Source: Halomonas shengliensis
GTDB lineage: Bacteria > Pseudomonadota > Gammaproteobacteria > Pseudomonadales > Halomonadaceae
Assembly: GCF_900104135.1 (NCBI RefSeq)
Contig: NZ_FNIV01000001.1
Location: forward strand, 372,001 to 436,000
DNA: 64,000 bases
Direction of reading: 5' to 3'
Shown: one piece after another, positions 16,643 to 24,819 of the stretch
Layout of the letters: each line of letters starts with the position of its first letter
Position numbering within the stretch: position 1 is the first letter of the stretch
Translations under genes and position numbers: made by a program
Notes under the pieces: generated by a model
Databases searched by the model: none
Seen by the model: the letters and a program-made list of their open reading frames with translations, nothing else
Told to the model about the DNA's origin: nothing

Positions 16643-16704
16643 ATGGGCCTGGTGACCGCGGCTATCGCCGCCATGCAGCGGTACAATCGCCACATAGTAA
16701 TTTT

Positions 16705-16717
16705 TAAGCTAAGCTTA
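16705..16717. promoter_or_regulatory. AT-rich 13-bp palindrome before the first persulfide-dioxygenase-like gene
   Basis: TAAGCT-A-AGCTTA is a perfect 13-bp palindrome, 56 bases before the start at 16773, in the middle of a 40-base AT-rich stretch that is unlike the surrounding DNA. The hexamer GCTTAG within it (minus strand) recurs before the rhodanese gene (15214-15219) and before the second metallo-beta-lactamase gene (17773-17778). It may be an operator or part of the promoters. Confidence 0.4.
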
Positions 16718-16772
16718 TTCCATATAAAGCAATCGGTGGTCGACCCACCCCGAACCCTATCGGAGGACGTCC

Positions 16773-17684
16773 ATGAAGACCTTTGCCCTCTCTCCCAGCA
16801 GTGGCGCCGGCAGCCCCGAGGTGGCCGGCTTCTTCGACTCGCGCACCTTCTCCATCCAGTACGTGGTCAGCGACCCCGCCACCGGCAAGTGCGCCATCAT
16901 CGACCCGGTATACGACTTCGACGAGAAGTCCGGGGCCACCGCCACCCACCACGCCGACGAGCTGCTCGCCTACGTGAAGGAGAAGGGGCTCGAGGTGGAG
17001 TGGGTGCTGGACACCCATCCGCATGCCGACCACTTCTCGGCGGCACGCTACCTGAGCGAGCAGACCGGCGCACCCACCGCTATCGGCGAGAAGGTGGTGG
17101 AGGTACAGAAGCTGTGGAAGGAGATCTACCACTGGCCCGACTTCCCCGCCGACGGCTCCCAGTGGGATCGCCTGTTCGCCGAGGGGGAGACCTTCTCCAT
17201 CGGCGAGCTGGAGGCGCGGGTGATGTTCTCGCCGGGGCATACCCTGGCCTCGATCACCTACGTGGTGGGCGACGCCGCCTTCGTCCACGACACCCTCTTC
17301 CAGCCGGACTTCGGCACCGCCCGGGCCGACTTCCCCGGGGGTGATGCCCACCAGCTGTGGCGCTCCATCCAGGCGATCCTGGCGCTGCCCGACGACACCC
17401 GCCTGTTCACCGGCCACGACTACATGCCCGACGGCCGCGAGCCAGAGTGGGAGAGCACGGTGCGCGAGCAGCGCGAGACCAACAAGCACCTGGCCGACGG
17501 CGTCAGCGAGGCGGAATACACGGCCATGCGCGACCAGCGCGACAGCGAGCTGCCCATGCCCAAGCTGATCCTCCACTCCCTGCAGGTGAATACCCGTGGC
17601 GGGCGCCTGCCGGAGCCCGAGGCCAACGGCAGGCGCTACCTCAAGATCCCCCTGGATGCCCTGGAGGGCGCCGCCTGGGAGTAG
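16773..17684 (+). CDS. metallo-beta-lactamase protein, persulfide-dioxygenase-like (Blh/ETHE1 group)
   Basis: A 303-residue cytoplasmic enzyme of the metallo-beta-lactamase fold. The metal motif is THPHADH (His82, His84, Asp86, His87), with the later ligands in SPGHT, VHDTLF with Asp, and TGHDY. The early QYVV and DPVYDFD strands and the terminal VNTRGGRLPEP segment match the Blh/ETHE1 group, which oxidises glutathione persulfide to sulfite using one mononuclear iron. It stands alone between two terminators, with its own AT-rich promoter region. A paralog follows at 17841. Substrate is inferred from family and context. Confidence 0.85.
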   Translation: MKTFALSPSSGAGSPEVAGFFDSRTFSIQYVVSDPATGKCAIIDPVYDFDEKSGATATHHADELLAYVKEKGLEVEWVLDTHPHADHFSAARYLSEQTGAPTAIGEKVVEVQKLWKEIYHWPDFPADGSQWDRLFAEGETFSIGELEARVMFSPGHTLASITYVVGDAAFVHDTLFQPDFGTARADFPGGDAHQLWRSIQAILALPDDTRLFTGHDYMPDGREPEWESTVREQRETNKHLADGVSEAEYTAMRDQRDSELPMPKLILHSLQVNTRGGRLPEPEANGRRYLKIPLDALEGAAWE

Positions 17685-17693
17685 GCTCACCGT

Positions 17694-17728
17694 CCACGGG
17701 CTCCGAACCACCGGGGCCCGTGGTGTTT
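17694..17728 (+). terminator. terminator-like hairpin after the first MBL gene
   Basis: An 8-bp stem, CCACGGGC with GCCCGTGG (17694-17701 with 17716-17723), encloses a 14-base loop and is followed by TGTTTCG. It is a moderate intrinsic terminator. Confidence 0.6.
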
Positions 17729-17792
17729 CGAGGCGTCTCAGGGCGAGGGTGTCATATTTCCAAATAATCTATGCTTAGAACGTAAGTTGGGC

Positions 17793-17807
17793 TATGCTGT
17801 CGGCATA
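17793..17807. promoter_or_regulatory. small inverted repeat in the promoter region of the second MBL operon
   Basis: TATGC and GCATA arms flank TGTCG, about 35 bases before the start at 17841. Just upstream, 17755-17780 is strongly AT-rich and contains GCTTAG. Together this is the likely promoter and operator zone of the long operon 17841-21905. Its regulator is not known. Confidence 0.35.
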
Positions 17808-17840
17808 CCGGCACACGACATCCCACGGAGGTTGTTCCCC

Positions 17841-18722
17841 ATGTCCAGGACCAACTCGCCACGACCCATCGTCACCCACTTCTTCGACGAGCCCACCAAC
17901 ACCTTCAGCTACGTGGTGCAGGATCCCGACAGCAACGCCTGCGCCATCCTCGACTCGGTGCTCGACTTCGACTACGCCGCCGGTCGCACCGACGTGCGCT
18001 CCGCCGACGAGATCATCGCCTTCGTACGCGACAACGGCCTCGAGGTGGCGTGGATCCTCGAGACCCACGTGCACGCCGACCACCTCTCCGCCGCCCCCTA
18101 CCTGCACGAGAAGCTGGGCGGGCTGACCGGCATAGGCGCCAGGATCACCGTGGTGCAGGACGTCTTCGGCAAGGCCTTCAATGCCGGCACCGAGTTCGCC
18201 CGTGATGGCAGCCAGTTCGACCGCCTCTTCGAGGAGGGCGACACCTTCGCCATCGGCAACCTCGAGGGGCGGGTACTGCACACCCCGGGCCACACCCCGG
18301 CCTGCCTGACCTACGTGATCGGCGACGCCGCCTTCGTCGGTGACACCCTGTTCATGCCCGACTACGGCACCGCCCGCTGCGACTTCCCCGGCGGCGACGC
18401 GCGCACCCTCTATCGCTCCATCCAGAAGGTTCTGGCGCTGCCCGAGGAGACGCGCCTCTTCCTATGCCACGACTACAAGGCGCCGGAGCGCGAGGAGTAC
18501 CAGCACGAGACCAGCGTGGCCGAGCAGCGCGCCCACAACGTGCACGTCCACGAGGGCATCGGCGAGGAGGAGTTCGTCAGGATGCGCACCGAGCGCGACG
18601 CCACCCTGGGCATGCCGCGGCTGATCATCCCCTCGGTACAGGTGAACATGCGCGCCGGCGAGATGCCCCCCGCCGAGGACAACGGCCAGATCTACCTCAA
18701 GGTGCCGATCAACAAGTTCTGA
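17841..18722 (+). CDS. second persulfide-dioxygenase-like metallo-beta-lactamase protein
   Basis: A 293-residue paralog of the protein at 16773. The metal motif is THVHADH (His76, His78, Asp80, His81), followed by TPGHT, VGDTLF and CHDYK. The DSVLDFDYAAGRT segment and the ending VNMRAGEMPPAEDNG match the Blh group. The ATG at 17841 has a GGAGGT Shine-Dalgarno and begins the conserved fold, so the longer open frame from 17787 is not used. It heads a five-gene run with DUF442, SulP and two YeeE/YedE proteins, the neighbourhood in which Blh-type enzymes are often found. Confidence 0.86.
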   Translation: MSRTNSPRPIVTHFFDEPTNTFSYVVQDPDSNACAILDSVLDFDYAAGRTDVRSADEIIAFVRDNGLEVAWILETHVHADHLSAAPYLHEKLGGLTGIGARITVVQDVFGKAFNAGTEFARDGSQFDRLFEEGDTFAIGNLEGRVLHTPGHTPACLTYVIGDAAFVGDTLFMPDYGTARCDFPGGDARTLYRSIQKVLALPEETRLFLCHDYKAPEREEYQHETSVAEQRAHNVHVHEGIGEEEFVRMRTERDATLGMPRLIIPSVQVNMRAGEMPPAEDNGQIYLKVPINKF

Positions 18723-18741
18723 GATAGAGGAGAGTGCCTGC

Positions 18742-19176
18742 ATGCAGATCCATGAGCTCGAACCCGGCTTCGCCATCACCGACGCCGTCACCCCGGCCGA
18801 TCTCGACGAGGTCGCCCGCCGCGGCTTCCGTTCGGTGGTCTGCAACCGCCGCCCCGGCGAGGCCGAGGACCATCCCGACGACCGCCCCCTCCGCGAGCGT
18901 GCCGCCGAGCTGGGCCTCGAGTGGCGCTGCATCCCGGTGACCCCGGGCGACTACTCCGCGGCCGATATCGCCGCCTTCGGCGAGGCGCTGGAGACCCTGC
19001 CCACGCCGATCCTGGCCTTCTGCAAGACCGGCAAGCGCGCCGTGCACCTCTGGGCCCACGCCCGCAGCCAGGGCGAGAGCTGCGACATCCCGGCGCTGCT
19101 GGCCGCGGCCCGTGCCGCGGGCCATGACCTCGAGGAGCGGCGCCCGCTGCTGGAGGCCGCCGCGGGGCGGGGCTGA
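18742..19176 (+). CDS. DUF442/TIGR01244-type sulfurtransferase-like protein
   Basis: A 144-residue cytoplasmic protein of the DUF442 family, which has a tyrosine-phosphatase/rhodanese-like fold. The core is ITDAVTPADLDEVARRGFRSVVCNRR and the active-site loop FCKTGKRA with Cys94. In several bacteria this domain is fused to the Blh metallo-beta-lactamase; here the two are separate adjacent genes 19 bases apart. A role in handing sulfane sulfur to or from the dioxygenase is the family-based expectation. Confidence 0.82.
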   Translation: MQIHELEPGFAITDAVTPADLDEVARRGFRSVVCNRRPGEAEDHPDDRPLRERAAELGLEWRCIPVTPGDYSAADIAAFGEALETLPTPILAFCKTGKRAVHLWAHARSQGESCDIPALLAAARAAGHDLEERRPLLEAAAGRG

Positions 19177-19179
19177 GCC

Positions 19180-20988
19180 ATGAACCCCAGGCGCTACCTG
19201 CCGATCCTGCAGTGGCTGCCCGGCTATGGCCGGGCGACGCTATCCAGCGACCTGCTGGCGGCGGTGATCGTCACCATCATGCTGATCCCGCAGTCGCTGG
19301 CCTACGCCATGCTGGCCGGGCTGCCACCCGAGGTGGGGCTCTACGCCAGCATCGCGCCGCTGGTGGTCTACGCCGTGTTCGGCACCAGCCGCACCCTCTC
19401 GGTGGGGCCGGTGGCGGTGGTCTCGCTGATGACCGCCGCGGCGGTGGGCAAGATCGCCCCCCAGGGCAGCCCGGAGTACCTCGCCGCCGCCCTGGCCCTG
19501 GCGCTGATGTCGGGGCTGATGCTGACCCTGATGGGAGTGGCACGGCTGGGCTTCTTGGCCAACTTCCTGAGCCACCCGGTGATCTCGGGTTTCATCACCG
19601 CCTCCGGGCTGATCATCGCGGCGAGCCAGCTGCGCCATGTGCTGGGCGTCGAGGCGAGCGGCCACAACCTGCTGGAGCTCGCCGGCGGCCTGGCGGGCAG
19701 CCTGGGGGAGGTCAACGGCCCCACCCTGGTCATCGGTCTCTCCGTGCTGGCCTTCCTCTATGCCGCGCGCCGCTGGCTCAATCCGGCCCTGCGCCGGCTC
19801 GGCGTGCCGGCGCGGCCGGCGGACATGCTCACCAAGGCCGCGCCGATCCTCGCCGTGGCCGCCACCACCCTGGCCAGCTGGGCCCTGGGGCTCGACGAGC
19901 GTGGCGTGGCGCTGGTCGGCGAGGTGCCCGCAGGGCTGCCGCCGCTGACCTGGCCTGCCTTCGACGCCGGCCTGTGGCGCGAGCTCGTGGTGGCGGCGCT
20001 GCTGATCAGTATCGTCGGCTTCGTGGAGTCGGTGTCGGTGGGGCAGACGCTCGCCGCCAAGCGCCGCCAGCGCATCGACCCCGACCAGGAGCTGGTGGGG
20101 CTCGGCACCTCCAACATCGCCGCCTCGCTGACCGGCGGCATGCCGGTGACCGGCGGCTTCTCGCGCTCGGTGGTCAACTTCGACGCCGGCGCCGAGACCC
20201 CGGCCGCCGGGGCCTTCACCGCGGTGGGCATCGGCGTGGCGGCGCTGCTGCTCACCCCGTTGATCGCCTACCTGCCCATCGCCACCCTGGCGGCCACCAT
20301 CATCGTGGCGGTGCTCTCGCTGGTGGACCTGGGCGCCATCCGCCGCACCTGGGCCTATTCGCGCAGCGACTTCGCCGCCATGCTGGGCACCATCGCCGTG
20401 ACCCTGGGGCATGGCGTGGAGAGCGGTATCATGGTCGGCGTGGGGCTGTCGCTGGCGCTGCACCTCTACCGCACCAGCCGGCCGCACAGCGCCGTGGTGG
20501 GGCGGGTGCCGGGCACCGAGCACTTCCGCAACGTGCAGCGCCACCGGGTCGAGACCGACGAGCGCCTGGTCATCCTGCGCGTCGACGAGAGCCTCTACTT
20601 CGCCAACGCCCGCTACCTGGAGGACACCGTGATGGCGCTGGCCGCCCGCCAGCCGGGCCTCGAGCACATCGTGCTGGCCTGCCAGGCGGTCAATGTCATC
20701 GATGCCTCGGCGCTGGAGAGCCTGGAGGCGATCAACGCGCGTCTCAAGGATTCCGGCGTGGCGCTGCATCTGGCCGAGGTCAAGGGGCCGGTGATGGATC
20801 GCCTGCAGCACACCGAGTTCTGCCACGAGATGACCGGCAAGGTGTTCCTGAGCACCTATGATGCCTGGCAGGAGCTGCGCGGTGTCGGCGACGGCCGGCT
20901 GTCGCGGCGCTGCGCCGAGATGCAGATGGGCGCCGTGCCGGGCGCGACCTTCGACGACGAGGCACAACCGCATCCGCGGATGCCCTGA
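19180..20988 (+). CDS. SulP-family anion permease with STAS domain
   Basis: A 602-residue inner-membrane protein. Residues about 20-430 carry the SulP transmembrane region, with IPQSLAYAMLAGLPPEVGLYAS, the sulfate-transporter signature region, and GGMPVTGGFSRSVVNFDAGAET. Residues about 450-560 form a STAS domain (HIVLACQAVNVIDASALESLEAI). SulP proteins move sulfate, bicarbonate or related anions. The ATG is 3 bases after the DUF442 stop, so it belongs to the sulfur operon; export of sulfate or sulfite made by persulfide oxidation, or uptake of sulfate, are both possible. Confidence 0.9.
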   Translation: MNPRRYLPILQWLPGYGRATLSSDLLAAVIVTIMLIPQSLAYAMLAGLPPEVGLYASIAPLVVYAVFGTSRTLSVGPVAVVSLMTAAAVGKIAPQGSPEYLAAALALALMSGLMLTLMGVARLGFLANFLSHPVISGFITASGLIIAASQLRHVLGVEASGHNLLELAGGLAGSLGEVNGPTLVIGLSVLAFLYAARRWLNPALRRLGVPARPADMLTKAAPILAVAATTLASWALGLDERGVALVGEVPAGLPPLTWPAFDAGLWRELVVAALLISIVGFVESVSVGQTLAAKRRQRIDPDQELVGLGTSNIAASLTGGMPVTGGFSRSVVNFDAGAETPAAGAFTAVGIGVAALLLTPLIAYLPIATLAATIIVAVLSLVDLGAIRRTWAYSRSDFAAMLGTIAVTLGHGVESGIMVGVGLSLALHLYRTSRPHSAVVGRVPGTEHFRNVQRHRVETDERLVILRVDESLYFANARYLEDTVMALAARQPGLEHIVLACQAVNVIDASALESLEAINARLKDSGVALHLAEVKGPVMDRLQHTEFCHEMTGKVFLSTYDAWQELRGVGDGRLSRRCAEMQMGAVPGATFDDEAQPHPRMP

Positions 20989-21021
20989 CGACAATTTTTT
21001 TCGACGATAGGAGAAGAAAGC

Positions 21022-21495
21022 GTGGACTGGAGTTCATCCCTGCAGGGACTGGCCGGCGGTGTGCTGATCGGCCTCTCTGCCACCTGGCTGATGGCCACCC
21101 TGGGCCGCATCGCCGGCATCAGCGGCATCGTCGGCACCCTGATCACCGCCCGGCCGAAGGGCGACAGCGCCTGGCGCCTCACCTTCGTGCTCGGCCTGAT
21201 CAGCGGCCCCCTCGTGGTGATGCTGCTGGGCGGTGGCCTGGGCAATGTCGCCGGCGGCGCCGTCGACGTCACCGGCCGGGTGATCGGTGAACCCGCCGGC
21301 GGCGCGGCGCTGATGCTCGTCGCCGGCCTGCTGGTGGGCCTGGGCACCGGCCTGGGCAGCGGCTGCACCAGCGGCCATGGAGTCTGCGGCCTCTCGCGGC
21401 TCTCGGTGCGCTCGATGGTAGCGACCGTCACCTTCCTGGTGGCGGCGATCATTACCGTGTTCGTGGTTCGGCACGTGATCGGAGGTGGCGCATGA
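21022..21495 (+). CDS. YeeE/YedE-family membrane protein, N-terminal-half type
   Basis: A 157-residue membrane protein with about four helices and the signature GLGSGCTSGHGVCGLSR near the C-terminus, with the Cys pair typical of YeeE/YedE transporters of thiosulfate or other sulfur-containing ions. It starts with GTG behind AGGAGAA. It overlaps the next gene by ATGA. The pair looks like a split YeeE/YedE, each half carrying one sulfur-handling motif. Confidence 0.85.
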   Translation: MDWSSSLQGLAGGVLIGLSATWLMATLGRIAGISGIVGTLITARPKGDSAWRLTFVLGLISGPLVVMLLGGGLGNVAGGAVDVTGRVIGEPAGGAALMLVAGLLVGLGTGLGSGCTSGHGVCGLSRLSVRSMVATVTFLVAAIITVFVVRHVIGGGA

Positions 21496-21905
21496 AAACG
21501 CTCATGGGCTATATCGCCGGGCTGATCTTCGGCCTGGGGCTTGCCGTCTCCGGCATGACCGACCCGGCCAGGGTGCTGGGCTTCCTCGACGTCGCCGGCG
21601 CCTGGGACCCGACCCTGATGTTCGTGCTCGGCGGTGCCGTGGTCACCAACTTCATCGGCTACCGGCTGGTGCTGCGGCGCCCCAACCCGCTGTTCGCCGA
21701 GCGCTTCCAGCTGCCCACCCGCCAGGACCTGGATGCCCGTCTGATCGGCGGTTCGGCGCTGTTCGGCATCGGCTGGGGCCTCTCCGGCTACTGCCCGGGG
21801 CCGGCCATCGCCTCCGTGGGCGGGCTCACCGCCCCGCTGGTCGCCATGCTGGTGGCAATGGTCGCTGGCTGGTTCCTGGCCAGGGCGATCCCCGCCCGGG
21901 GCTGA
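21492..21905 (+). CDS. YeeE/YedE-type (DUF6691) membrane protein, second half
   Basis: A 137-residue membrane protein with four helices. It has AGLIFGLGLAVSGMTDPARVLGFLD near the start and GIGWGLSGYCPGPAIAS with a single Cys, matching the second half of YeeE/YedE. It overlaps the preceding gene by 4 bases, so the halves are made together and probably form one transporter for a sulfur compound. A hairpin follows its stop. Confidence 0.85.
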   Translation: MKTLMGYIAGLIFGLGLAVSGMTDPARVLGFLDVAGAWDPTLMFVLGGAVVTNFIGYRLVLRRPNPLFAERFQLPTRQDLDARLIGGSALFGIGWGLSGYCPGPAIASVGGLTAPLVAMLVAMVAGWFLARAIPARG

Positions 21906-21922
21906 GCCTGATCTGCATTAAG

Positions 21923-21957
21923 CGACGCCCCCGCAGGCCCCGCCGGCGGGGGCGTCG
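21923..21957 (+). terminator. hairpin closing the MBL-SulP-YeeE operon
   Basis: A 12-bp perfect GC-rich stem (21923-21934 with 21946-21957) with an 11-base loop starts 18 bases after the last stop. The following bases are only modestly T-rich, so termination may be partial. Confidence 0.6.
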
Positions 21958-22003
21958 TCGTCTACGACCAATGGATCGCCGCGGGCGGCTTATAACCCTA
22001 TAA

Positions 22004-22024
22004 CCATTAACGCAGGCTTAATGG
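22004..22024. promoter_or_regulatory. response-regulator box candidate before the two-component genes
   Basis: CCATTAA and TTAATGG form a 7-bp inverted repeat around 7 bases. The same stretch can be read as ATTAA and CTTAA spaced 11 bp apart, close to the direct-repeat boxes of PmrA/QseB regulators. Just upstream TATAACC occurs twice with an 8-bp period (21991-22004). Its place 39 bases before the regulator start fits autoregulation. Confidence 0.45.
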
Positions 22025-22062
22025 CGCGGTGACAGGATGTCGCACAACGAGAGGACCCTGCC

Positions 22063-22752
22063 ATGCACGTACTGTTGATCGAGGATGACGCCCTGGTGGC
22101 CTCGGGCATTCGCGCCGGGCTGGCGATGCACGACTACGTCGTCGATCACGTGGCCAGCATCGCCGAGGCGCGCCGAGTCCTGGAGAGCGTGGCCAGCGAC
22201 GTGGTGATCCTCGACCGCGGCCTGCCCGACGGCGACGGCCTCGCCCTGCTCGAGGAGTGGCGCGACGCCGGGGTGACCACCCCGGTGCTGGTGCTGACGG
22301 CCCGCGATGCGGTGAGCGACCGGGTGGCGGGGCTGCAGGGCGGCGCCGACGACTACCTGGTCAAGCCCTTCGACCTCGACGAGCTGGTGGCGCGGCTGCA
22401 GGCGCTGCTGCGGCGTGCCGCCGGCCGCTCCCACCCGCTGATCGAGCACGGCGCCCTGTGCCTCGACCCGGTGGCCCGCGAGGTGACCCTGCGCGGCCGG
22501 CCGGTGTCGCTGTCGCGCCGCGAGCTGGTGCTGCTGGAGGCCTTCCTCCAGGCGCCGCGCAGCGTGCTCTCCGCCGACCAGCTCAAGGACAGCCTCTACG
22601 GCATGAGCGAGGACGTGGAGAGCAACGCCCTCAACGTGCATATCCACCACCTGCGCCGCAAGCTCGGTGGCGAGGTGATCGAGACGGTGCGCGGGCTCGG
22701 CTACCGGCTGGGGCCGCCGCTGGGCGAGGGCGCCGGCGAGGCGCGCGCGTGA
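22063..22752 (+). CDS. OmpR-family response regulator (QseB/PmrA-like)
   Basis: A 229-residue regulator with a receiver domain (acidic pocket EDDA, phosphorylated Asp51 in VVILDRGLPDGDG, and Lys in YLVKPFDLDELVARL) and a C-terminal winged helix (about 125-220, NVHIHHLRRKLG and VRGLGYRLG). It forms a two-component system with the kinase whose GTG start overlaps its stop. Location between a sulfur operon and tsdBA suggests that it may control one of them; this is inference from position. Confidence 0.9.
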   Translation: MHVLLIEDDALVASGIRAGLAMHDYVVDHVASIAEARRVLESVASDVVILDRGLPDGDGLALLEEWRDAGVTTPVLVLTARDAVSDRVAGLQGGADDYLVKPFDLDELVARLQALLRRAAGRSHPLIEHGALCLDPVAREVTLRGRPVSLSRRELVLLEAFLQAPRSVLSADQLKDSLYGMSEDVESNALNVHIHHLRRKLGGEVIETVRGLGYRLGPPLGEGAGEARA

Positions 22753-24083
22753 GCCTGCGCACGCGGCTGCTGCTGACCCTGGGCGTCACCCTGGCGCTGC
22801 TCTGGGGGCTGGCCGCCGCCTGGCTGTTGCGTGACCTCGAGGAGCAGTTCGTGGCCACCCTGGACCAGCGCCTGGCGCAGTCGGCGCGCATGGTGGCGGG
22901 GCTGATGGCCCAGCTGCCCGAGGAGGTGTGGCTCGAGGCGGACCGGCGGGCGCTGTCGATCCCCCCCATCGAGGGGCTCGCCTGCCAGGTGCACTCGCCG
23001 CGTGGCGAGATCATGGCGCGCACCCACACCGACCTGGAGTCGATCCTGGCGGCAGGAGAACGCGGCCATGCCTACCGCGAGGAGGGCGGCGTGACCTGGC
23101 GGGTGTTCACCTATGAGCGGGGCGGGCTGACCATCACCACCGCCGACCGCATGGACGAGCGGGATCTGCTGCTGGGCAACGTGATCAAGACCGCCACGCT
23201 GCCCTTCGTGGTGGCCATGCTGGGCAGCCTGGTGGCGCTGTGGATCGGCGTGGTGCGCGGCCTGGCGCCCATCGCCCGGCTGCGCGACTCGCTGGCGCGC
23301 CGCCATCCGGATGCCCTGGCACCGGTGGCTACCTACGGGGTGCCCGGCGAGCTGCGCCCGCTGGTGGAGACCCTCAACGGCCTGCTGGCGCGCATCCAGC
23401 AGGCCATCGTGCGCGAGCAGCGCTTCACCAACGATGCCGCCCACGAGCTGCGCACGCCCCTCACCGCCATCAAGACCCACCTGCAGGTGGCCGGCCGGGT
23501 GGAGGGCGAGGCGGCACGCGAGGCCGTCGCCTACGCTGAGGAGGGGGTCGAGCGCCTGGCGCGGATCCTCGACCAGTTGCTGATGCTGGCGCGGGTCGAG
23601 GGGCGGCTGACCTTCGAGGATGGCTCCCTGTGTCGCCCCGCCGAGGTGGTGGCCCTGGCGCTGCGCGACAGCGGCGCGCCCACCGCGCGTTTCGCGCTGC
23701 CGGAGGCCTGGCCCGAGGCGCCCCTGGCGCTGCCGCGGGAGCTGGCGGTGACCGCGCTGCGCAACCTGATCGACAACGCCCTGCGCCACGGCGGCGAGGG
23801 GGCCAGGGTGACGCTCGACGCCGAGAGCGAGCCCGGAGGCGCGGTGACCTTTCGGGTGATCGACCAGGGCCCCGGCGTCGATGACGAGGCCCTGGCGCAG
23901 ATGTCGCGGCGCTTCTGGCGCGCCAGCAAGCAGCACGGCAGCGGTCTGGGCCTGGCCGTGGTGGCCGCCATCACCGAGCGCTTCGGTGGCGGCCTGGCAT
24001 TCGTCCGTCCCGAGCAGGGCGGACTGGAGGCGCGCCTGACCTTCCCGGTCCAGGCGAGCCATGACGCCCCGTCAGGGGCATGA
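22749..24083 (+). CDS. sensor histidine kinase (QseC-like)
   Basis: A 444-residue inner-membrane kinase. One helix lies at about residues 5-25 and another at about 150-172, enclosing a periplasmic sensor region. The phospho-acceptor is His232 in AAHELRTPLTAIKTH, the N-box is NLIDNALRHGG, and the ATP lid has DQGPGVDD and HGSGLGLAVV. The start is GTG at 22749 overlapping the regulator stop. The periplasmic ligand cannot be predicted from sequence. The tsdBA-like pair begins 72 bases downstream on the same strand. Confidence 0.9.
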   Translation: MSLRTRLLLTLGVTLALLWGLAAAWLLRDLEEQFVATLDQRLAQSARMVAGLMAQLPEEVWLEADRRALSIPPIEGLACQVHSPRGEIMARTHTDLESILAAGERGHAYREEGGVTWRVFTYERGGLTITTADRMDERDLLLGNVIKTATLPFVVAMLGSLVALWIGVVRGLAPIARLRDSLARRHPDALAPVATYGVPGELRPLVETLNGLLARIQQAIVREQRFTNDAAHELRTPLTAIKTHLQVAGRVEGEAAREAVAYAEEGVERLARILDQLLMLARVEGRLTFEDGSLCRPAEVVALALRDSGAPTARFALPEAWPEAPLALPRELAVTALRNLIDNALRHGGEGARVTLDAESEPGGAVTFRVIDQGPGVDDEALAQMSRRFWRASKQHGSGLGLAVVAAITERFGGGLAFVRPEQGGLEARLTFPVQASHDAPSGA

Positions 24084-24155
24084 GGGATCGCCCCGCGCCC
24101 GGGGCCACGATAGAAGACCCAAGACAAGACCCACGACATCAAGAGGGGAATACCG

Positions 24156-24806
24156 ATGACCAGCAAGAGGATCGTGAGCGGGCTCGGCCTGCTGCTGGGC
24201 GCCGGCCTGGCCGCCGGCCAGGCCCTGGCGCTCGAGGGGGACGCCGAGCGCGGCGAGGCGGCGGCGGGCACCTGCGTGGCCTGCCACCAGGCCGACGGCA
24301 GCGGCATGAACGTGCCGGGCGGGCAGTCCTGGCCGCGCCTGGCGGGGCTGGATGCCGGCTACATCGCCAAGCAGCTGCATGACTTCCAGGCAGGGCGTCG
24401 ACAGAACGCCAGCATGATGCCCTTCGCCAACATGCTCGATGACCAGCAGATCGCCGATGTGGCGGCCTACTACAGCCAGTTGCCCGCCACCCAGGGTGAT
24501 GGCGGCGACGTCGACGAGGCGGTGCTGGCCCGCGGCGAGCAGATCGCCATGCGCGGCGACTGGGACGAGTACATCGTCTCCTGCAAGAGCTGCCATGGTC
24601 CCGGTAACCAGGGCGTGGGCGGCACCTTCCCCGGCATCGCCGGCCAGCACGCCGGCTATATCGAGAGCCAGCTGCGCGCCTGGCAGGCCGGCGAGCGCAG
24701 CAATGACCCCCAGAACCTGATGGGGGCCATCGCCCAGCGCATGAGCGACGAGGACATCACCGCCGTGGCGGCCTGGCTGGCCAGCCAGCCGGCGGCCGAC
24801 GAGTAA
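24156..24806 (+). CDS. tsdB: diheme cytochrome c4-type protein, TsdB-like
   Basis: A 216-residue periplasmic protein with a signal peptide (to about residue 26) and two class I cytochrome domains with heme sites C40-VAC43-H44 and C143-KSC146-H147. Each has a downstream Met ligand candidate, in NASMMPF and in LMGAI. Overall it is a cytochrome c4. Directly followed by a TsdA-like gene, it fits TsdB, the electron acceptor partner of thiosulfate dehydrogenase; a general cytochrome c4 role in respiration is the alternative. Confidence 0.78.
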   Translation: MTSKRIVSGLGLLLGAGLAAGQALALEGDAERGEAAAGTCVACHQADGSGMNVPGGQSWPRLAGLDAGYIAKQLHDFQAGRRQNASMMPFANMLDDQQIADVAAYYSQLPATQGDGGDVDEAVLARGEQIAMRGDWDEYIVSCKSCHGPGNQGVGGTFPGIAGQHAGYIESQLRAWQAGERSNDPQNLMGAIAQRMSDEDITAVAAWLASQPAADE

Positions 24807-24819
24807 GGGAGACGAGACC

